From: Cherax quadricarinatus
Taxonomy: Eukaryota > Arthropoda > Malacostraca > Decapoda > Parastacidae
NCBI RefSeq assembly: GCF_038502225.1
Contig: NC_091300.1
Location: forward strand, 48,323,523 to 48,387,522
Direction: 5' to 3'
DNA: 64,000 nucleotides
Shown here piece by piece: positions 44,996 through 57,424 of the stretch; the first letter of the stretch is position 1, and each line of letters opens with the position of its first letter. The notes under the pieces were generated by a model, which was given only the letters and a program-made list of their open reading frames with translations, made no database searches and was not told where the DNA came from. Made by a program: the position numbers and the translations under genes.

Positions 44996-46870
44996 GCCAT
45001 AATGAACACCAGAACACTGTAGAGTAACCAAGGTCTCAAGACTATAATTAACACCAGAACACTGTAGAGTAACCAAGGTCTCAAGACCATAATAAACACC
45101 AGAACACTGTAGAGTAACCAAGGTCTCAAGACCATAATGAACACCAGAACACTGTAGATAAATCTAAGTCTCAAGAACATAATGAGCACTAGAATACTGT
45201 TGAGTAACAAAGGTCTCAAGACCATAATGAACACTAGAACACTGTACAGTAACCAAGGTCTCAAGGCCATAATGAACACTAAAACACTGAAGAGTAATCA
45301 AGGTCTCGAGACCATAATGAACACTCTGGAGTAACCAAGGTCTCATGGCCGTAATGAACACGAGAACACTGTCTAGTAACCAAGGTCTCAAAACCATAAT
45401 GAACACTAGGATACTTGGGAGCACCAAAGATCTCAAGTCCATAAGGAACACTAGAACACTGAGGAGTAACAAAGGTCTCAATTCCACAATGACACTATAA
45501 TAACCAAGGTCTCAAGACCATAATGAACACTAGAACACTGTAGAATAACAAAGGTCTCAAGACCATAATGAACACTAGAACACTGTGGAGTAACAAAGGT
45601 CTCAAGGCCACAATGAACACTAGAACACTGTGGAGTAACAAAAGTCTCAAGACCATAATGAGCACTAGAACACTGTAGAGTAGAAAAGGTCTCAAGGCCA
45701 CAATGAACACTAGAACACTGTGGAGTAACAAAAGTCTCAAGACCATTATGAACACTAGAACACTGTGGAGAAACAAAGGTCTCAAGACCATAATGACACT
45801 GGAATAACAAAGGTCTCAAGACCATAATGAACACTAGAACACTGTAGAATAAAAAAGATCTCAAGACCATAATGAACACCAAAACACTGTAGAGTAGCCA
45901 AGGTCTCAAGACCATAATGAACACTAGAACATTGTGGAGTAACAAAGGTCTCAAGACCATAATGACACTGTGGAATAACCAAGGTCTCAAGACCATAATG
46001 AACACTAGAACACTGTAGAGTAGCAAAGGTCTCAAGACCATTATGAACACTAGAACACTGTGGAGTAACAAAGGTCTCAAGACCATAATGACACTAAAAT
46101 AATAAAGGTCTCAGGACCATAATGAACACTAGAACACTGTGGAGTAACCAAAGTCTCAAGACCGTAATGAACACCAGAACACTGAAGAGTAACCAAGGTC
46201 TCAAGACCATAATGAACACCAGAACACTGTAGAGTAACCAAGGTCTCAAGACCATAATGAACACCAGAACACTGTGGAGTAACCAAAGACTCAAGACCAT
46301 AATGAACACCAAAACACTGTAGAGTAACCAAGGTCTCAAGACCATAATGAACATTAGAACACTGTGGAGTAACAAAGGTCTCAAGACCATAATGACACTA
46401 AAATAATAAAGGTCTCAGGACCATAATGAACACTAGAACACTGTGGAGTAACCAAAGTCTCAAGACCGTAATGAACACCAGAACACTGAAGAGTAACCAA
46501 GGTCTCAAGACCATAATGAACACTAGAACACTGTGGAGTAACCAAAGTCTCAAGACCGTAATGAACACCAGAACACTGAAGAGTAACAAAGGTCTCAAGA
46601 CCATAATGAACATTAGAACACTGTAGAGTAACAAAGGTCTCAAGACCATAATGAACGCTAGAACATTGTGGAGTAACAAAGGTCTCAAGACCATAATGAA
46701 CACTAGAACACTGTGGAGTAACCAAAGTCTCAAGACCGTAATGAACACCAGAACACTGAAGAGTAACAAAGGTCTCAAGACCATAATGAACATTAGAACA
46801 CTGTAGAGTAACAAAGGTCTCAAGACCATAATGAACGCTAGAACACTGTGGAGTAACAAAGGCCTCAAGA
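44996..46870. repeat. 45-bp minisatellite, array B
   Basis: Same 45-bp family as arrays A and C. Includes a higher-order duplication: about 130 bp around 46550-46690 recurs at 46730-46870. Apparent long minus-strand frames are repeat artefacts. Confidence 0.94.
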
Positions 46871-48159
46871 CAAAACTTTTCCAATAAAATGTCCCAATGT
46901 TTTCATTTTGTCTTTTTCCAACAATCATGTTTTTTGTTGTAAGAGATAGAGGAGAAAACTAGAAAGGTGTAACTAACATAAAACTGATTATTGTCATCCT
47001 TCTGCAACACTTACAATGCTCTAGTTCATTCGTGCTCAAAATTAAAATTCTGTGCTATACTGTACATACTTGCTGATTTTTTTTAACAAACCGACCGTAT
47101 CCCACCAAGGCAAAGTGACCTAAAAAGAAAAGCGAAATATTTTCTTTTTAAATTTAGCAATTTATACAGGAGAAGAGCTTACTAGCCCCTTGCTGCGAGC
47201 ATTTTAGTCACCTCCTATGACACACATGGCTTACAGAGGAAGAATTCTGTTCCACTTCCCCATACAGATAAGAGGAAAGAAACAAGAACAAGATCTATTA
47301 AGAAAATAGAAGAAAACCTAGAGGGGTATGTATGTATATATATCTATGCATGCATGTGTTGTGTGACCTAAGTGTAAGTAAAAGATATACCTGGTGTCCT
47401 TCATGTTTATGAGACAGAAAAAAGACGCCAGCAATCCTACTATCTTATAAAACAATTGCGAGTTTCCGTTTCACACTCACTTGGTAGGACAGTAGTACAT
47501 CCCTGGGCGGTTGCTGTCTACGAACCTACTACCTGATTTGCTGACAATACCTAGTATAAAAATTAAAAGTAAAAAAGAATAAAAAGTGTTTTATGATCCA
47601 TACAAATTAGTTAGAGCAGTTATACATTTGAAATGATTTGCATATTACTTATATTTAGACTTAGTACATACTTTAAGTCGGGACATTACAATCATAAGGG
47701 CAATGATGCAAGTTACAAAGGAAGAATTGGTCAGTTACGAATAAATTACTTTAAAACTGATGACAACAATGTAGTGACTGTGACACCACTGTCCTGAAGG
47801 TGATACCTCTGTAGTGACCACCATTGTAGTGGTCACAACAGAGTACTTATGGTGAGATCACTGCAGTGACCCCTCTGTAGTGATGGTGACACGACTGCAG
47901 TGGTCACAACACAGTACTCATGGTGGCACCTCCATATTGACACCACTGTAGTGGTCACAACATTGTACTTATGGTAACACCTCTGTAGTGACACTACTCA
48001 AGTGATGGTGAGACTTGTACTGATAGTGACATTCCACTTCAGTTATGGTGAAACACGACTCTAGGGATGGTGACACACCACTGCAGTGAATGTGGCTTCA
48101 GTGTATTGATGGTGATATACAGCAATGATAGTGACACACAATAGTGATGGTACAGTGAA
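46871..48159. repeat. Unit B: spacer, LINE-associated minus fragment, gtagtgacacc region
   Basis: Collinear with 42336-43550: spacer to 47084, LINE-associated repeat in minus orientation 47085-47550, then diverged gtgacaccactg-type tandem units at 47760-48150. No coding sequence. Confidence 0.8.
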
Positions 48160-48681
48160 CTAGAGAGACATCAAAACACCACAGTTCACCACAGTCACCT
48201 CTGTGATGTCCCTGTTGTTGACTGCTGCTCTCACCACTTCCAGGCCTCTCACCACCTTACCAAAGACACTGGACCACTCGAGACCATCTGTGAGGTTCCT
48301 GGTGATGATACAGAACTGTGCACTCTTGTTACTCCATGGGTCATACCATGACAACACAGCACCAGCACTGCCTGACTTCTTGTACTTGTGACCACGCTGG
48401 TGAGGCAGCAGTGGTGCTCCTCCCTCACCATTACTGTACTGGTAGTCTCCACCCATCACATTCTTCCCTGGCTCATCCTTGTGCGACACCTTCAACAGTT
48501 TAGTGTTGAAGGAAGAGCCTGACTGCTGCTGCTGTCCAGTGCACAACAACAGAAACTGTCTGGCCATCATGGTGTCAGTATTCAGCTGGATGTGCACTCT
48601 TTGTCTGGGTGATCCAGGCCAGGCTAGGTCAAGAAATACCAGAGTGGAGGACGACTCCAGTGCCTCCATCACCTCCGTCAC
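48160..48681 (-). CDS. Cyclophilin-like domain exon, copy 2 (open)
   Basis: An open stretch of about 174 codons on the minus strand, beginning after a putative acceptor (ttagtgtttgtgaag) and ending in TAG. The residue pattern follows the cyclophilin (peptidyl-prolyl isomerase) fold from the first strand, VFLDLAWPG, with HIQLNTDTMMARQFLLLCTG, through KDEPGKNVMGGDYQYSNGEG, GSAGAVLSWY, AQFCIITRNLTDGLEWSSVF and GKVVRGLEVVRAAV, to the last strand ITEVTVVNCGVL. The fold fits, but residues that define active enzymes are changed. The FHR region reads VSHKDEP, the QGGD glutamine is Met, QFFI reads QFCI, and the histidine before VFGKV is Ser. I infer a binding-type or inactive cyclophilin domain, likely the last exon of a longer gene whose other exons are not seen here. 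Confidence 0.65.
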   Translation of the reverse strand: MTEVMEALESSSTLVFLDLAWPGSPRQRVHIQLNTDTMMARQFLLLCTGQQQQSGSSFNTKLLKVSHKDEPGKNVMGGDYQYSNGEGGAPLLPHQRGHKYKKSGSAGAVLSWYDPWSNKSAQFCIITRNLTDGLEWSSVFGKVVRGLEVVRAAVNNRDITEVTVVNCGVLMSL

Positions 48682-48944
48682 CTTCACAAACACTAACCAT
48701 AATCTTAATACTTTATTATAAATATTGAATTATTATTAGCTCTTAAATTATTATTATTATTATTATTAATTTTGAATTAAAATTATCTGCCTTTTATTAA
48801 AACGGTTTCCCTTTATTATTATCATTATTAATTATTATAAATATTAAGAGAACAGTAATTCAACATATGTAAAAATAAAAAGTAAAAGGTAATAAAAATA
48901 TTTTTATGTTAAATGAGATAATTATATTCAATATTTATAACAGC

Positions 48945-48988
<44 letters not shown>

Positions 48989-49261
48989 TTATGACTATTA
49001 GCTACTAAAAATATTGAATTACAGGTGAACCCCGAGTTTCATCCTTAATCCATTCCAGGATTATTACTAAAGTTGAAACGTCTTAAAGCCGAAGCAATAT
49101 TTCCCATAAGAAATAATGAAAATCCAATTAATCTGTTCCAGCTGTCATGAGGCATGGCAAAATAGTACCTCAATATGATGTTATTATCAACTGTACAGCT
49201 TATTTGTCTATCACAATTGATCTAATATGACATAATAAACCATATAATAAATATAAATATC
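48682..49261. other. Unit B upstream/intron region with microsatellites
   Basis: AT-rich non-coding DNA with (TTA)n at 48747-48768 and (AAT)n at about 48947-48986, plus the gaaccccgagtttcatcctt motif. Collinear with 44075-44684. Confidence 0.7.
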
Positions 49262-49576
49262 TGTAGGTAGTAGGTTGGTAGACAGCAACCACCCAGGGAG
49301 GTACTACCGTCCTGCCAAGTGAGTGTAAAACGAAAGTCTGTAATTGTTTTACATGATGGTAGGATTGCTGGTGTCTTTTGTCTGTCTCATAAACATGCAA
49401 GATTACAGGTACGTCTTGCTACTTCTACTTACACTTAGGTCACACTACACATACATGTACACGTTAATTTATACACACTCACCTGAGTTTTCTTTGATTT
49501 TATCTTAGTTCTTGTTCTAATTACTTTTCCTTTCATATTCATTTGGAAGTGGAATAAGAATCCTTCCTCCGTAAGC
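49262..49576 (+). repeat. LINE-associated repeat, plus fragment (unit B/C junction)
   Basis: Same sequence and same right-hand junction (cctccgtaagccat, then the array) as 44685-44995. Confidence 0.75.
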
Positions 49577-52511
49577 CATAATGAACACAAGAATACTGTA
49601 GAGTAACCAGGGTCGCAAGATCTTATTGAACACCAGAACACTGTAGAGTAACCAAAATCTCAAGACCATAATGAAAATTAAAACACTGTACATTAACCAA
49701 GGTCTCATGACCGTAATGAGCACGAGAACACTGTAGAGTAACCAAGCTCTCAAGACCATAATGAACACTAGAACACTGCACAGTAACCAAGGTGTCAAGA
49801 AGATAATGAACAATAGAACACTGTACAGTAACCGAGGCCTTGAGACCATAATGAACATTAGAACCTTGAGGAGTAACAAAGGTCTCAAGTCCATAATGAC
49901 ACTGTGGAATAACTAAGGTCTCAAGACCATAATGAACACTAGAGCACTGTAGAATAAAAAATGTCTCAAGACCATAATGAACACTAGAACATTGTGAAGT
50001 AACAAAGGTCTCAAGGCCATAAATAACACTAGAACACTGTAGAATAACAAAGGTCTCAAGACCTTAAGGAACACTAGAACATTGTGGAGTAACAAAGGTC
50101 TCAAGACCATAATGACACTGTGGAATAACCAAAGTCTCAAGACCATAATGAACACTAGAACACTGTAGAGTAACCATAGTCTCAAGACCATAATGAACAC
50201 CAGAACGCTGTAGAGTAACCGAGGTCACAAGACCATAATGAACACTAGAACACTGTAGAGTAACCAAGGTCTCAAGACCATAATGAACAGAACATTGTGG
50301 AGTAACAAAGGTCTAAGACCATAATGAGCACTAGAACACTGTAGAGTAACCAAGGTCTCAAGACCATAATGAACACCAGAACACCGTAGAGTAACCTATG
50401 TCTCAAGACCATAATGAGCACTAGAACACTGTAGAGTAACCAAGGTCTCAAGACCATAATGAACAGAACATTGTGGAGTAACAAAGGTCTCAAGACCATA
50501 ATGAGCACTAGAACACTGTAGAGTAACCAAGGTCTCAAGACCATAATGAACACCAGAACACCATAGAGTAAGGACTCAGGACCGTAATGAACACCAGAAC
50601 GCTGTAGAGTAACCAAGGTCTCAAGACCAAAATGAACACCAAAACACTCTAGAGTAATCTAAGTCTCAGGAACATAATGAACACTAGAATACTGTAGAGT
50701 AACCAGAGTTCTCAAGACCATATTGAACACTGAAACACTGTACAGTAACCAAGGTCTCAAGACCATAATGAACACTAGAACATTGTTCAGTAACCAAAGT
50801 CTCAAGACCATAATGAACACTCTGGGGTAACCAAGGTCTTAAGACCATAATGAACACTAGGATACTCTGGGGTAACCAAGGTCTCAAGACCAAAATAAAC
50901 ACTAGAACACTCTGCAGTAACCAAGGTCTCAAGACCATAATGAACACTAGAACACTGTAGAGCAACCAAGGTCTCATGACCGTAATGAGCACGAGAACAC
51001 TGTAGAGTAACCAAGCTCTCAAGACCATAATGAACACTAGAACACTGTACAGTAACCAAGGTCTCAAGACCATAATGAACACTAGAACACTGTACAGTAA
51101 CCAAGGTGTCAAGAAGATAATGAACACTAGAACACTGTAGAGTAACCGAGGCCTTGAGACCATAATGAACATTAGAACACTGAGGAGTAACAAAGGTCTC
51201 AAGTCCATAATGACACTGTGGAATAACCAAGGTCTCAAGACCATAATGACCACTAGAAGACTGTAGAGTAACAAAGGTCTCATGACCATAATGAACACTA
51301 GAAAACTGGAGTAAGAAAGGTCTCAAGATCATAATGACACTGGAATAACCAAGGTCTCAAGACCATAATGAACATTAGAACATTGTGAAGTAACAAAGGT
51401 CTCAAGGCCATAATGAACACTAGAACACCGTAGAGTAACAAAGTTCTCAAGACCATAAGGAACACTAGAACATTGTGGAGTAACAAAGGTCTCAAGACCA
51501 TAATGACACCATGGAATAACCAAAGTCTCAAGACCATAATGAACACTAGAACACTGTAGTGTAACCAAGGTCTCAAGACCATAATGAACACCAGAACGCT
51601 GTAGAGTAACCGAGGTCACAAGACCATAATGAACACCAGAAGACTGTAGAGTAACCAATGTTTCAATACTATAATGAACACTAGAACACGGTAGAGTAAC
51701 TAAGGTCTCAAGACCATAATGAGCACTAGAACACTGTAGAGTAACCAAGGTCTCAAGACCATAATGAGCACCAGAACACTGTAGAGTAACCAATGTTTCA
51801 AGACCATAATGAGCACTAGAACACTGTAGAGTAACCAAGGTCTCAAGACCATAATGAACACCAGAACAATGTAGAGTAACCAAGGTCTCAAGACCAAAAT
51901 GAACACCAAAACACTCTAGAGTAATCTAAGTCTCAAGAACATAATGAACACTAGAATACTGTAGAGTAACCAGAGTTCTCAAGACCATAATGAACACTAG
52001 AACACTGTTCAGTATCCAAAGTCTCAAGACCATAATGAACACTCTGGAGTAACCAAGGTCTCATGAGCGTAATGAACACTAGGATACTCTGGGGTAACCA
52101 AGGTCTCAAGACCGTAATGAACACTAGGATACTCTGGGGTAACCAAGGTCTCGAGACCATAATGGACACTAGGATACTCTGGAGTAACCAAGGCCTCAAG
52201 ACCATAATGAACACTGGAACACTGTAGAGTAACCAAGGTGTCAAAAAGATAAAGAACACTAGAACACTGTAGAGTAACCGAGGCTTTGAAACCATAATTA
52301 CTTATGGTCTCACTAGAACACTGTGGAGTAACAAAGGTTTCTAGTCCATAATGACACTGTAATAACCAAGGTCTGAAGACCATAATGAACACTAGAACAC
52401 TGTAGAATAACAAAGGTATCAAGATTATAATGAACACTAGAACATTGTGGAGTAACAAAGGTCTCAAGACCATTATTAACACTAGAACACTGTGGAGTAA
52501 CAAAGGCCTCA
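49577..52511. repeat. 45-bp minisatellite, array C
   Basis: The largest of the three arrays (2.9 kb). Contains higher-order repeats: runs near 49860-50270 and 51170-51600 share the same succession of unit variants. Non-coding. Confidence 0.94.
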
Positions 52512-53282
52512 AGACAAAATTTTTCCAATAAAATGTCCCAATGTTTACATTTTGTCTTTTTCCAACAATTATTTTTTTGTTGTAAGAGATAGGGAGGAAA
52601 ACTAGAAAGGTGTAACTAACATAAAACTGATTATTGCCATCCTTCTGCAACACTTACAATGCTCTAGTTCATTCGTGCTCAAAATTAAAATTCTGTGCTA
52701 TACTGTACATACTTGCTGATTTTTTTTAACAAACCGACCGTATCCCACCAAGGCAAAGTGACCTGAAAAGAAAAGCGATAGATTTTCTTTTTAAATTTAG
52801 TAATTTAAACAGGAGAAGAGCTTACTAGCCCCTTGCTGCGAGCATTTTAGTCACCTCCTACGACACACATGGCTTACAGAGGAAGAATTCTGTTCCACTT
52901 CCCATACAGATAAGAGGAAAGAAACAAGAACAAGATCTATTAAGAAGTAGACGAAAACCTAGAGGGGTATGTATGTATATATATCTATGTACATGCATGT
53001 GTTGTGTGACCTAAGTGTAAATAAAAGATATTCCTGGTGTCCTGCATGTTTATAAGACAGAGAAAAGACTCCAGCATTCCTACTGTCTTATAAAACAATT
53101 GCGAGTTTCCGTTTCACACTCACTTGGCAGGACAGTAGTACATCCCTGGGTGGTTGTTGTCTACGAACCTACTACCTGATTTGCTGACAATACCTAGTAT
53201 TAAAATTAAAAGTAAAAAAAAAATGAAGTGTTTTATGAGCAATACAAATTAGAGCAATTACACATTCGAAATGATATGCATA
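52512..53282. repeat. Unit C: spacer and LINE-associated minus fragment
   Basis: Collinear with 42336-43130 and 46871-47660. The LINE-associated repeat occupies 52722-53190. A CR1-like LINE interrupts the unit at about 53283. Confidence 0.8.
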
Positions 53283-54960
53283 TTACTTATAAGAACATAA
53301 GAACGAAGGAACACTGCAGAAGGCCTACTGGCCCATGCGAGGCAGGTCCAAGTCTCCTACCGGCTTAAGCCAATGCACCCAACCTAGTCAGGTCAGGTCA
53401 CATTGACTTAGGGGAGGAACACGGCAACCGACCTGGTAGCACAAGCTATCAGGTCCAACTCACACCCACCCACATCCACTTATGTATTTATCCAACCTAT
53501 TTTTAAAGCTACACAACGTTCTGGCCTCTATAACTGTACTCGGGAGTTTGTTCCACTCATCCACAACTCTATTACCAAACCAGTACTTTCCTATATCCTT
53601 CCTGAATCTGATTTTTTCCAACTTAAAACCATTGCTGCGAGTCCTGTCTAGGCTAGATATTTTCAGCACACTATTTACATCCCCTTTATTTATTCCTGTC
53701 TTCCATTTATACACCTCAATCATATCCCCCCTAATTCTACGTCTTTCTAGAGAGTGCAGATTCAGGGCCCTTAGTCTATCCTCATAGGGAAGGTTTCTGA
53801 TACATGGGATCAACTTTGTCATCCTCCTTTGTACATTTTCCAGAGCATTTATATCCATTCTGTAATAAGGTGACCAAAACTGTGCAGCATAATCTAAATG
53901 AGGCCTAACCAAGGATGTATAGAGTTGAAGAACAACCTGAGGACTCCTATTATTTATGCTTCTTGATATGAAGCCAAGGATTCTATTAGCTTTATTGCGA
54001 ACACTTATGCACTGTTGTCTTGGTTTCAGATTACTGCTAACCAGAACTCCTAAATCTTTTTCGCAATCCGTAATATTAAGATCTACATTATTTAGTTTAT
54101 ATGTGGCATGGTTATTGTCCTGTCCAACATTTAGAACTTTGCATTTGTCTATATTAAACTGCATCTGCCACTTCTCCGACCACTGCATCAGTCTATTCAA
54201 ATCTTCCTGGAGTGCTCGAATGTCCTCGTCAGAATGAATTCGACGGCCTATTTTGGTGTCATCGGCAAACTTGCCGATGTCGCTCTTTATGCCCTCATCT
54301 ATGTCGTTTATGTAGATTGTGAACAGCAGGGGGCCCAACACTGACCCCTGTGGAACACCGCTCGTGACGCTTCCCCACTCTGATTTCTCCCCATTTATGC
54401 AAACTCTCTGCTGCCTATTTGTCAACCATGCCTCTATCCAGGAAAAAATTCCTCCTCCTATTCCATGTGCTTTAATTTTCCTCAATAGTCTCTGATGTGG
54501 GACCCTGTCAAAAGCCTTACTGAAGTCCATATACACAATATCATATTCATTACCATGATCTACCTCCTCAAATACCTTAGTGAAAAAAGTTAATAAATTC
54601 GTAAGGCAGGAACGCCCCTTTGTAAAACCATGCTGAGATTCGTTGATTAATTTATGCTTTTCAAGGTGGCTACGAACTGCCTCGGCAATTATTGATTCCA
54701 TAAATTTCCCCACTATGGAGGTTAGGCTTATTGGTCTATAGTTCGAAGCTAAGGACCTGTCACCTGTTTTGAAAATAGGTATCACATTTGCCATTTTCCA
54801 CTTACCTGACAGCATGCCAGTTTGTAGTGATATGTTGAAAAGATTAGCCAAAGGTGTGCTAAGCTCCTCTTTACATTCCTTTAGAACCCTTGCATACAGT
54901 TCATCAGGGCCTGGGGATTTGTTAGATTTTAATTTATCTATTTGCCTAAGGACATATTTA
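53283..54960 (-). mobile_element. CR1/L2-like LINE, 5'-truncated, with intact RT frame
   Basis: Inserted in unit C only: the flanks attacttat...atttaaacttaatac are contiguous in units A and B. The 3' end (53283-53459) is the family tail with ggcccatgcgaggcaggtcc and a terminal ttcttatg-type repeat. The 5' truncation is at about 54960, inside the region before RT, so the endonuclease and ORF1 are missing. A full-length relative is at 58885-63971. Confidence 0.9.
53460..54957 (-). CDS. CR1/L2-like LINE ORF2, reverse transcriptase part
   Basis: About 500 codons uninterrupted on the minus strand. RT landmarks in order: KSNKSPGPDELYARVLKE, KMANVIPIFKTGDRSLASNY, RPISLTSIVGKFMES, QHGFTKGRSCLTNLL, DIVYMDFSKAFDRVPH (first catalytic Asp), SGVPQGSVLGPLLFTIYIND, KFADDTKIG (catalytic Asp pair), QFNIDKCKVLNVG. 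The C-terminal region SLVRPHLDYAAQFWSPYYR through RLDKYISGCGWV ends at the stop. This C-terminal 'RRMTKLIPC...NRVVDEWNKLP' region is typical of CR1/Jockey-group LINEs. The first few residues come from flanking DNA, so no native start is present. Absence of stops suggests a fairly recent insertion. It could supply RT but not target-site cleavage. Confidence 0.9.
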
Positions 54961-55207
54961 AACTTAATACATACTTTAAGTCGGGACATTACAATCATAA
55001 GTGCAATGATGCAAGTTACAAATGAAGAATTGGTCAGTTACGAATAAATTACTTTAAAACTGATGACAGCAATGTTGTGACTGTGCCACCACTGTCCTGA
55101 TGGTGATACCTCTGTAGTGAACACCACTGTAGTGGTCGCAACACAGTACTTATGGTGAGATCACTGCAGTGACCCCTCTGTAGTGATGGTGACATGACTG
55201 CAGTGGT
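54961..55207. other. Unit C spacer and start of gtagtgacacc region
   Basis: Collinear with 43120-43300 and 47680-47900. Ends in gactgcagtggt, where a solo LTR is inserted. Confidence 0.75.
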
Positions 55208-56002
55208 TGTTACGACTTAATCTTCACCGTAACAACAGGGGCGCAAATAACTTTTTTTTTTTTTTTGTTAGTTTTATTTTATTACCAATCATTTAGTTTC
55301 ATTCGTACTTGGTTAGTGAATTCAAATAGCCACAAGCAATTATATATGAAATACTATATAGCAAGAAACCTAATCATACGTTCAAATTCTTATTAACAGA
55401 GTATGATACAATAATTTCAATTGATAATCCACTAATTTCACCATTCATCGCTTTTAGATTATTATTTTAATCAAAAAAGAAGCGCTAAGCCACAAGGACT
55501 ATACAGCATCGCTTTTAGAAAGGTCTAGGATGACGAAATAGTTATCTTTCATAAGAGACATGAAATACCAGACTTCAGGAAATTAATGGCATAGGCAAGA
55601 CAATAGACTTGGTTTACAGTTTTAGTTTAAGCTAAGAGCTTTGGGTTGAAGACCCGTACCGAGTCAGAGCTAGGAGCTGACTGCCCCGCTCAACTACTCC
55701 ACAGTCTGACTTCAGCTCGGCCAGAAGGCGACGCGTGGCGTCAATTCTGGAACCACCAATTGGTCACTACAGTAGTGGTTACTTATTAGTAATACCTAAC
55801 CTAATATAATAATATAATATAATACAATATAATACAATGAGAGTACTTTTGATGATTCATACTGTACCCAATAATAATATATAGTCGAACCTGCTTTATC
55901 TAGCTAGTAATAAAGTGGTTCGCGATATATTATTACAGAACTTATTTTAACCAGGCCTTTTATTTTTGTATATAATGGAGTGTGAAGGAGGGGCGCGTAA
56001 CA
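55208..56002. mobile_element. Solo LTR, copy 2
   Basis: 795 bp homologous to 34332-35097 along its length, with the same TGTTACG...CGTAACA ends. Flanks are gtggt (55203-55207) and gtggc (56003-56007), a 5-bp duplication with one later change. Unit B has the uninterrupted site (actgcagtggtcacaacac at about 47892). A small insertion, tcaaaaaagaagcgctaagc (about 55473-55515), distinguishes it from copy 1. Confidence 0.88.
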
Positions 56003-56262
56003 GTGGCCACAACACAGTACTCATGGTGGCACCTCCATAGTGACACCACTGTAGTGGTCACAACACTGTACTTATGGTAACACCTCTGTAGTGACACTAC
56101 TCAAGTGATGGTGAGACCTGTACTGATAGTGACATTCCACTTCAGTTATGGTGAAACACGACTCTGGCGATGGTGACACACCACTGCAGTGAATGTGGCT
56201 TCAGTGTATTGATGGTGATATACAGCAATGATAGTGACACACAATAGTGATGATACAGTGAA
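56003..56262. repeat. Unit C: gtagtgacacc tandem region, remainder
   Basis: Continuation of the satellite-like sequence interrupted by the solo LTR. Collinear with 47905-48159. Confidence 0.75.
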
Positions 56263-56787
56263 CTAGAGAGACATCAAAACACCACAGTCCACCACAGTCA
56301 CCTCTGTGATGTCCCTGTGGTTGACTGCTGCTCTCACCACTTCCAGGCCTCTCACCACCTTACCAAAGACACTGGACCACTCGAGACCATCTGTGAGGTT
56401 CCTGGTGATGATACAGAACTCTGCACTCTTGTTTCTCCATTGGTCATACCATGACAACACAGCACCAGCACTGCCTGACTTCTTGTACTTGTGACCACGC
56501 TGGTGAGGCAGCAGTGGTGCTCCTCCCTCACCATTATTGTACTGGTAGTCTCCACCCATCACATGCTCCCCTGGCTCATCCTTGTGCCACACCTTCAACA
56601 GTTTAGTGTTGAGGTAGGAAGAGCCTGACTGCTGCTGCTGTCCAGTGCACAACAACAGAAACTGTCTGGCCATCATGGTGTCAGTATTCAGCTGGATGTG
56701 TAGTCTTTGTCTGGGTGATCCAGGCCAGGCTAGGTCAAGAAATACCACAGTGGAGGACGATTCCAGTGCCTCCATCACCTCCGTCAC
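56263..56787 (-). CDS. Cyclophilin-like domain exon, copy 3 (open)
   Basis: An uninterrupted 174-codon stretch plus stop on the minus strand, beginning after gtttgtttgtgaag (acceptor-like, pyrimidine content moderate). Strand 1 is STVVFLDLAWPG. HIQLNTDTMMARQFLLLCTG aligns with the helix of cyclophilins that normally ends in LCTG. VWHKDEPGEHVMGGDYQYNN aligns with FHRxxPGFMxQGGDF. GSAGAVLSWY aligns with GxGxLSMAN, and SAEFCIITRNLTDGLEWSSV plus FGKVVRGLEVVRAAV with SQFFIxTxxxxxLDGKHVVFGKVxxG. ITEVTVVDCGVL is the last strand. Active-site Arg, Gln (QGGD), Gln/Phe (QFFI) and His are replaced by Lys or other, Met, Glu/Cys and Ser. Length matches a whole cyclophilin domain in one exon. Partner exons are not identified. 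Catalysis looks unlikely and ligand binding is possible. Confidence 0.7.
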   Translation of the reverse strand: MTEVMEALESSSTVVFLDLAWPGSPRQRLHIQLNTDTMMARQFLLLCTGQQQQSGSSYLNTKLLKVWHKDEPGEHVMGGDYQYNNGEGGAPLLPHQRGHKYKKSGSAGAVLSWYDQWRNKSAEFCIITRNLTDGLEWSSVFGKVVRGLEVVRAAVNHRDITEVTVVDCGVLMSL

Positions 56788-56864
56788 CTTCACAAACAAA
56801 CAAACACTAACCATAATCTTAATACTTTATCTATTATAAATATTGAATTATAATTAGCTCTTAA

Positions 56865-56927
<63 letters not shown>

Positions 56928-57116
56928 TTTGAATTAAAATTATCTGCCTTTTATTAAAACGGTTTCCCTTTATTATTGTTATCATTATTAATTACTATAA
57001 ATATTAAGAGACAATAGTAATTCAACATTTATAAAAATAAAAAGTAAAAGGCAATAAAAATATTTTTATATTAAATGAGATAATTATATTCAATATTTGT
57101 AACAGCTAGTAATAAC

Positions 57117-57165
<49 letters not shown>

Positions 57166-57424
57166 TTATGACTATTAGCTACTAAAAATATTGAATTACA
57201 GGGGAACCCCGAGTTTCATCCTTAATCCATTCCAGGATTATTACTAAAGTCGAAACGTCTTAAAGCCGAAGCAATATTTCCCATAAGAAATAATGTAAAT
57301 CCAATTAATCTGTTCCTGCTGTCAGGAGGCATGACAAAATAGTACCTCAATATGATGTTATTATCAACTGTACAGCTTATTTGTCTATCACAATTGATCT
57401 AATATGACATAAACCATATAATAA
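56788..57424. other. Unit C upstream/intron region with long TTA/AAT microsatellites
   Basis: Collinear with units A and B. (TTA)n at about 56864-56925 is the longest of the three, and (AAT)n is at about 57115-57163. Non-coding. Confidence 0.7.
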
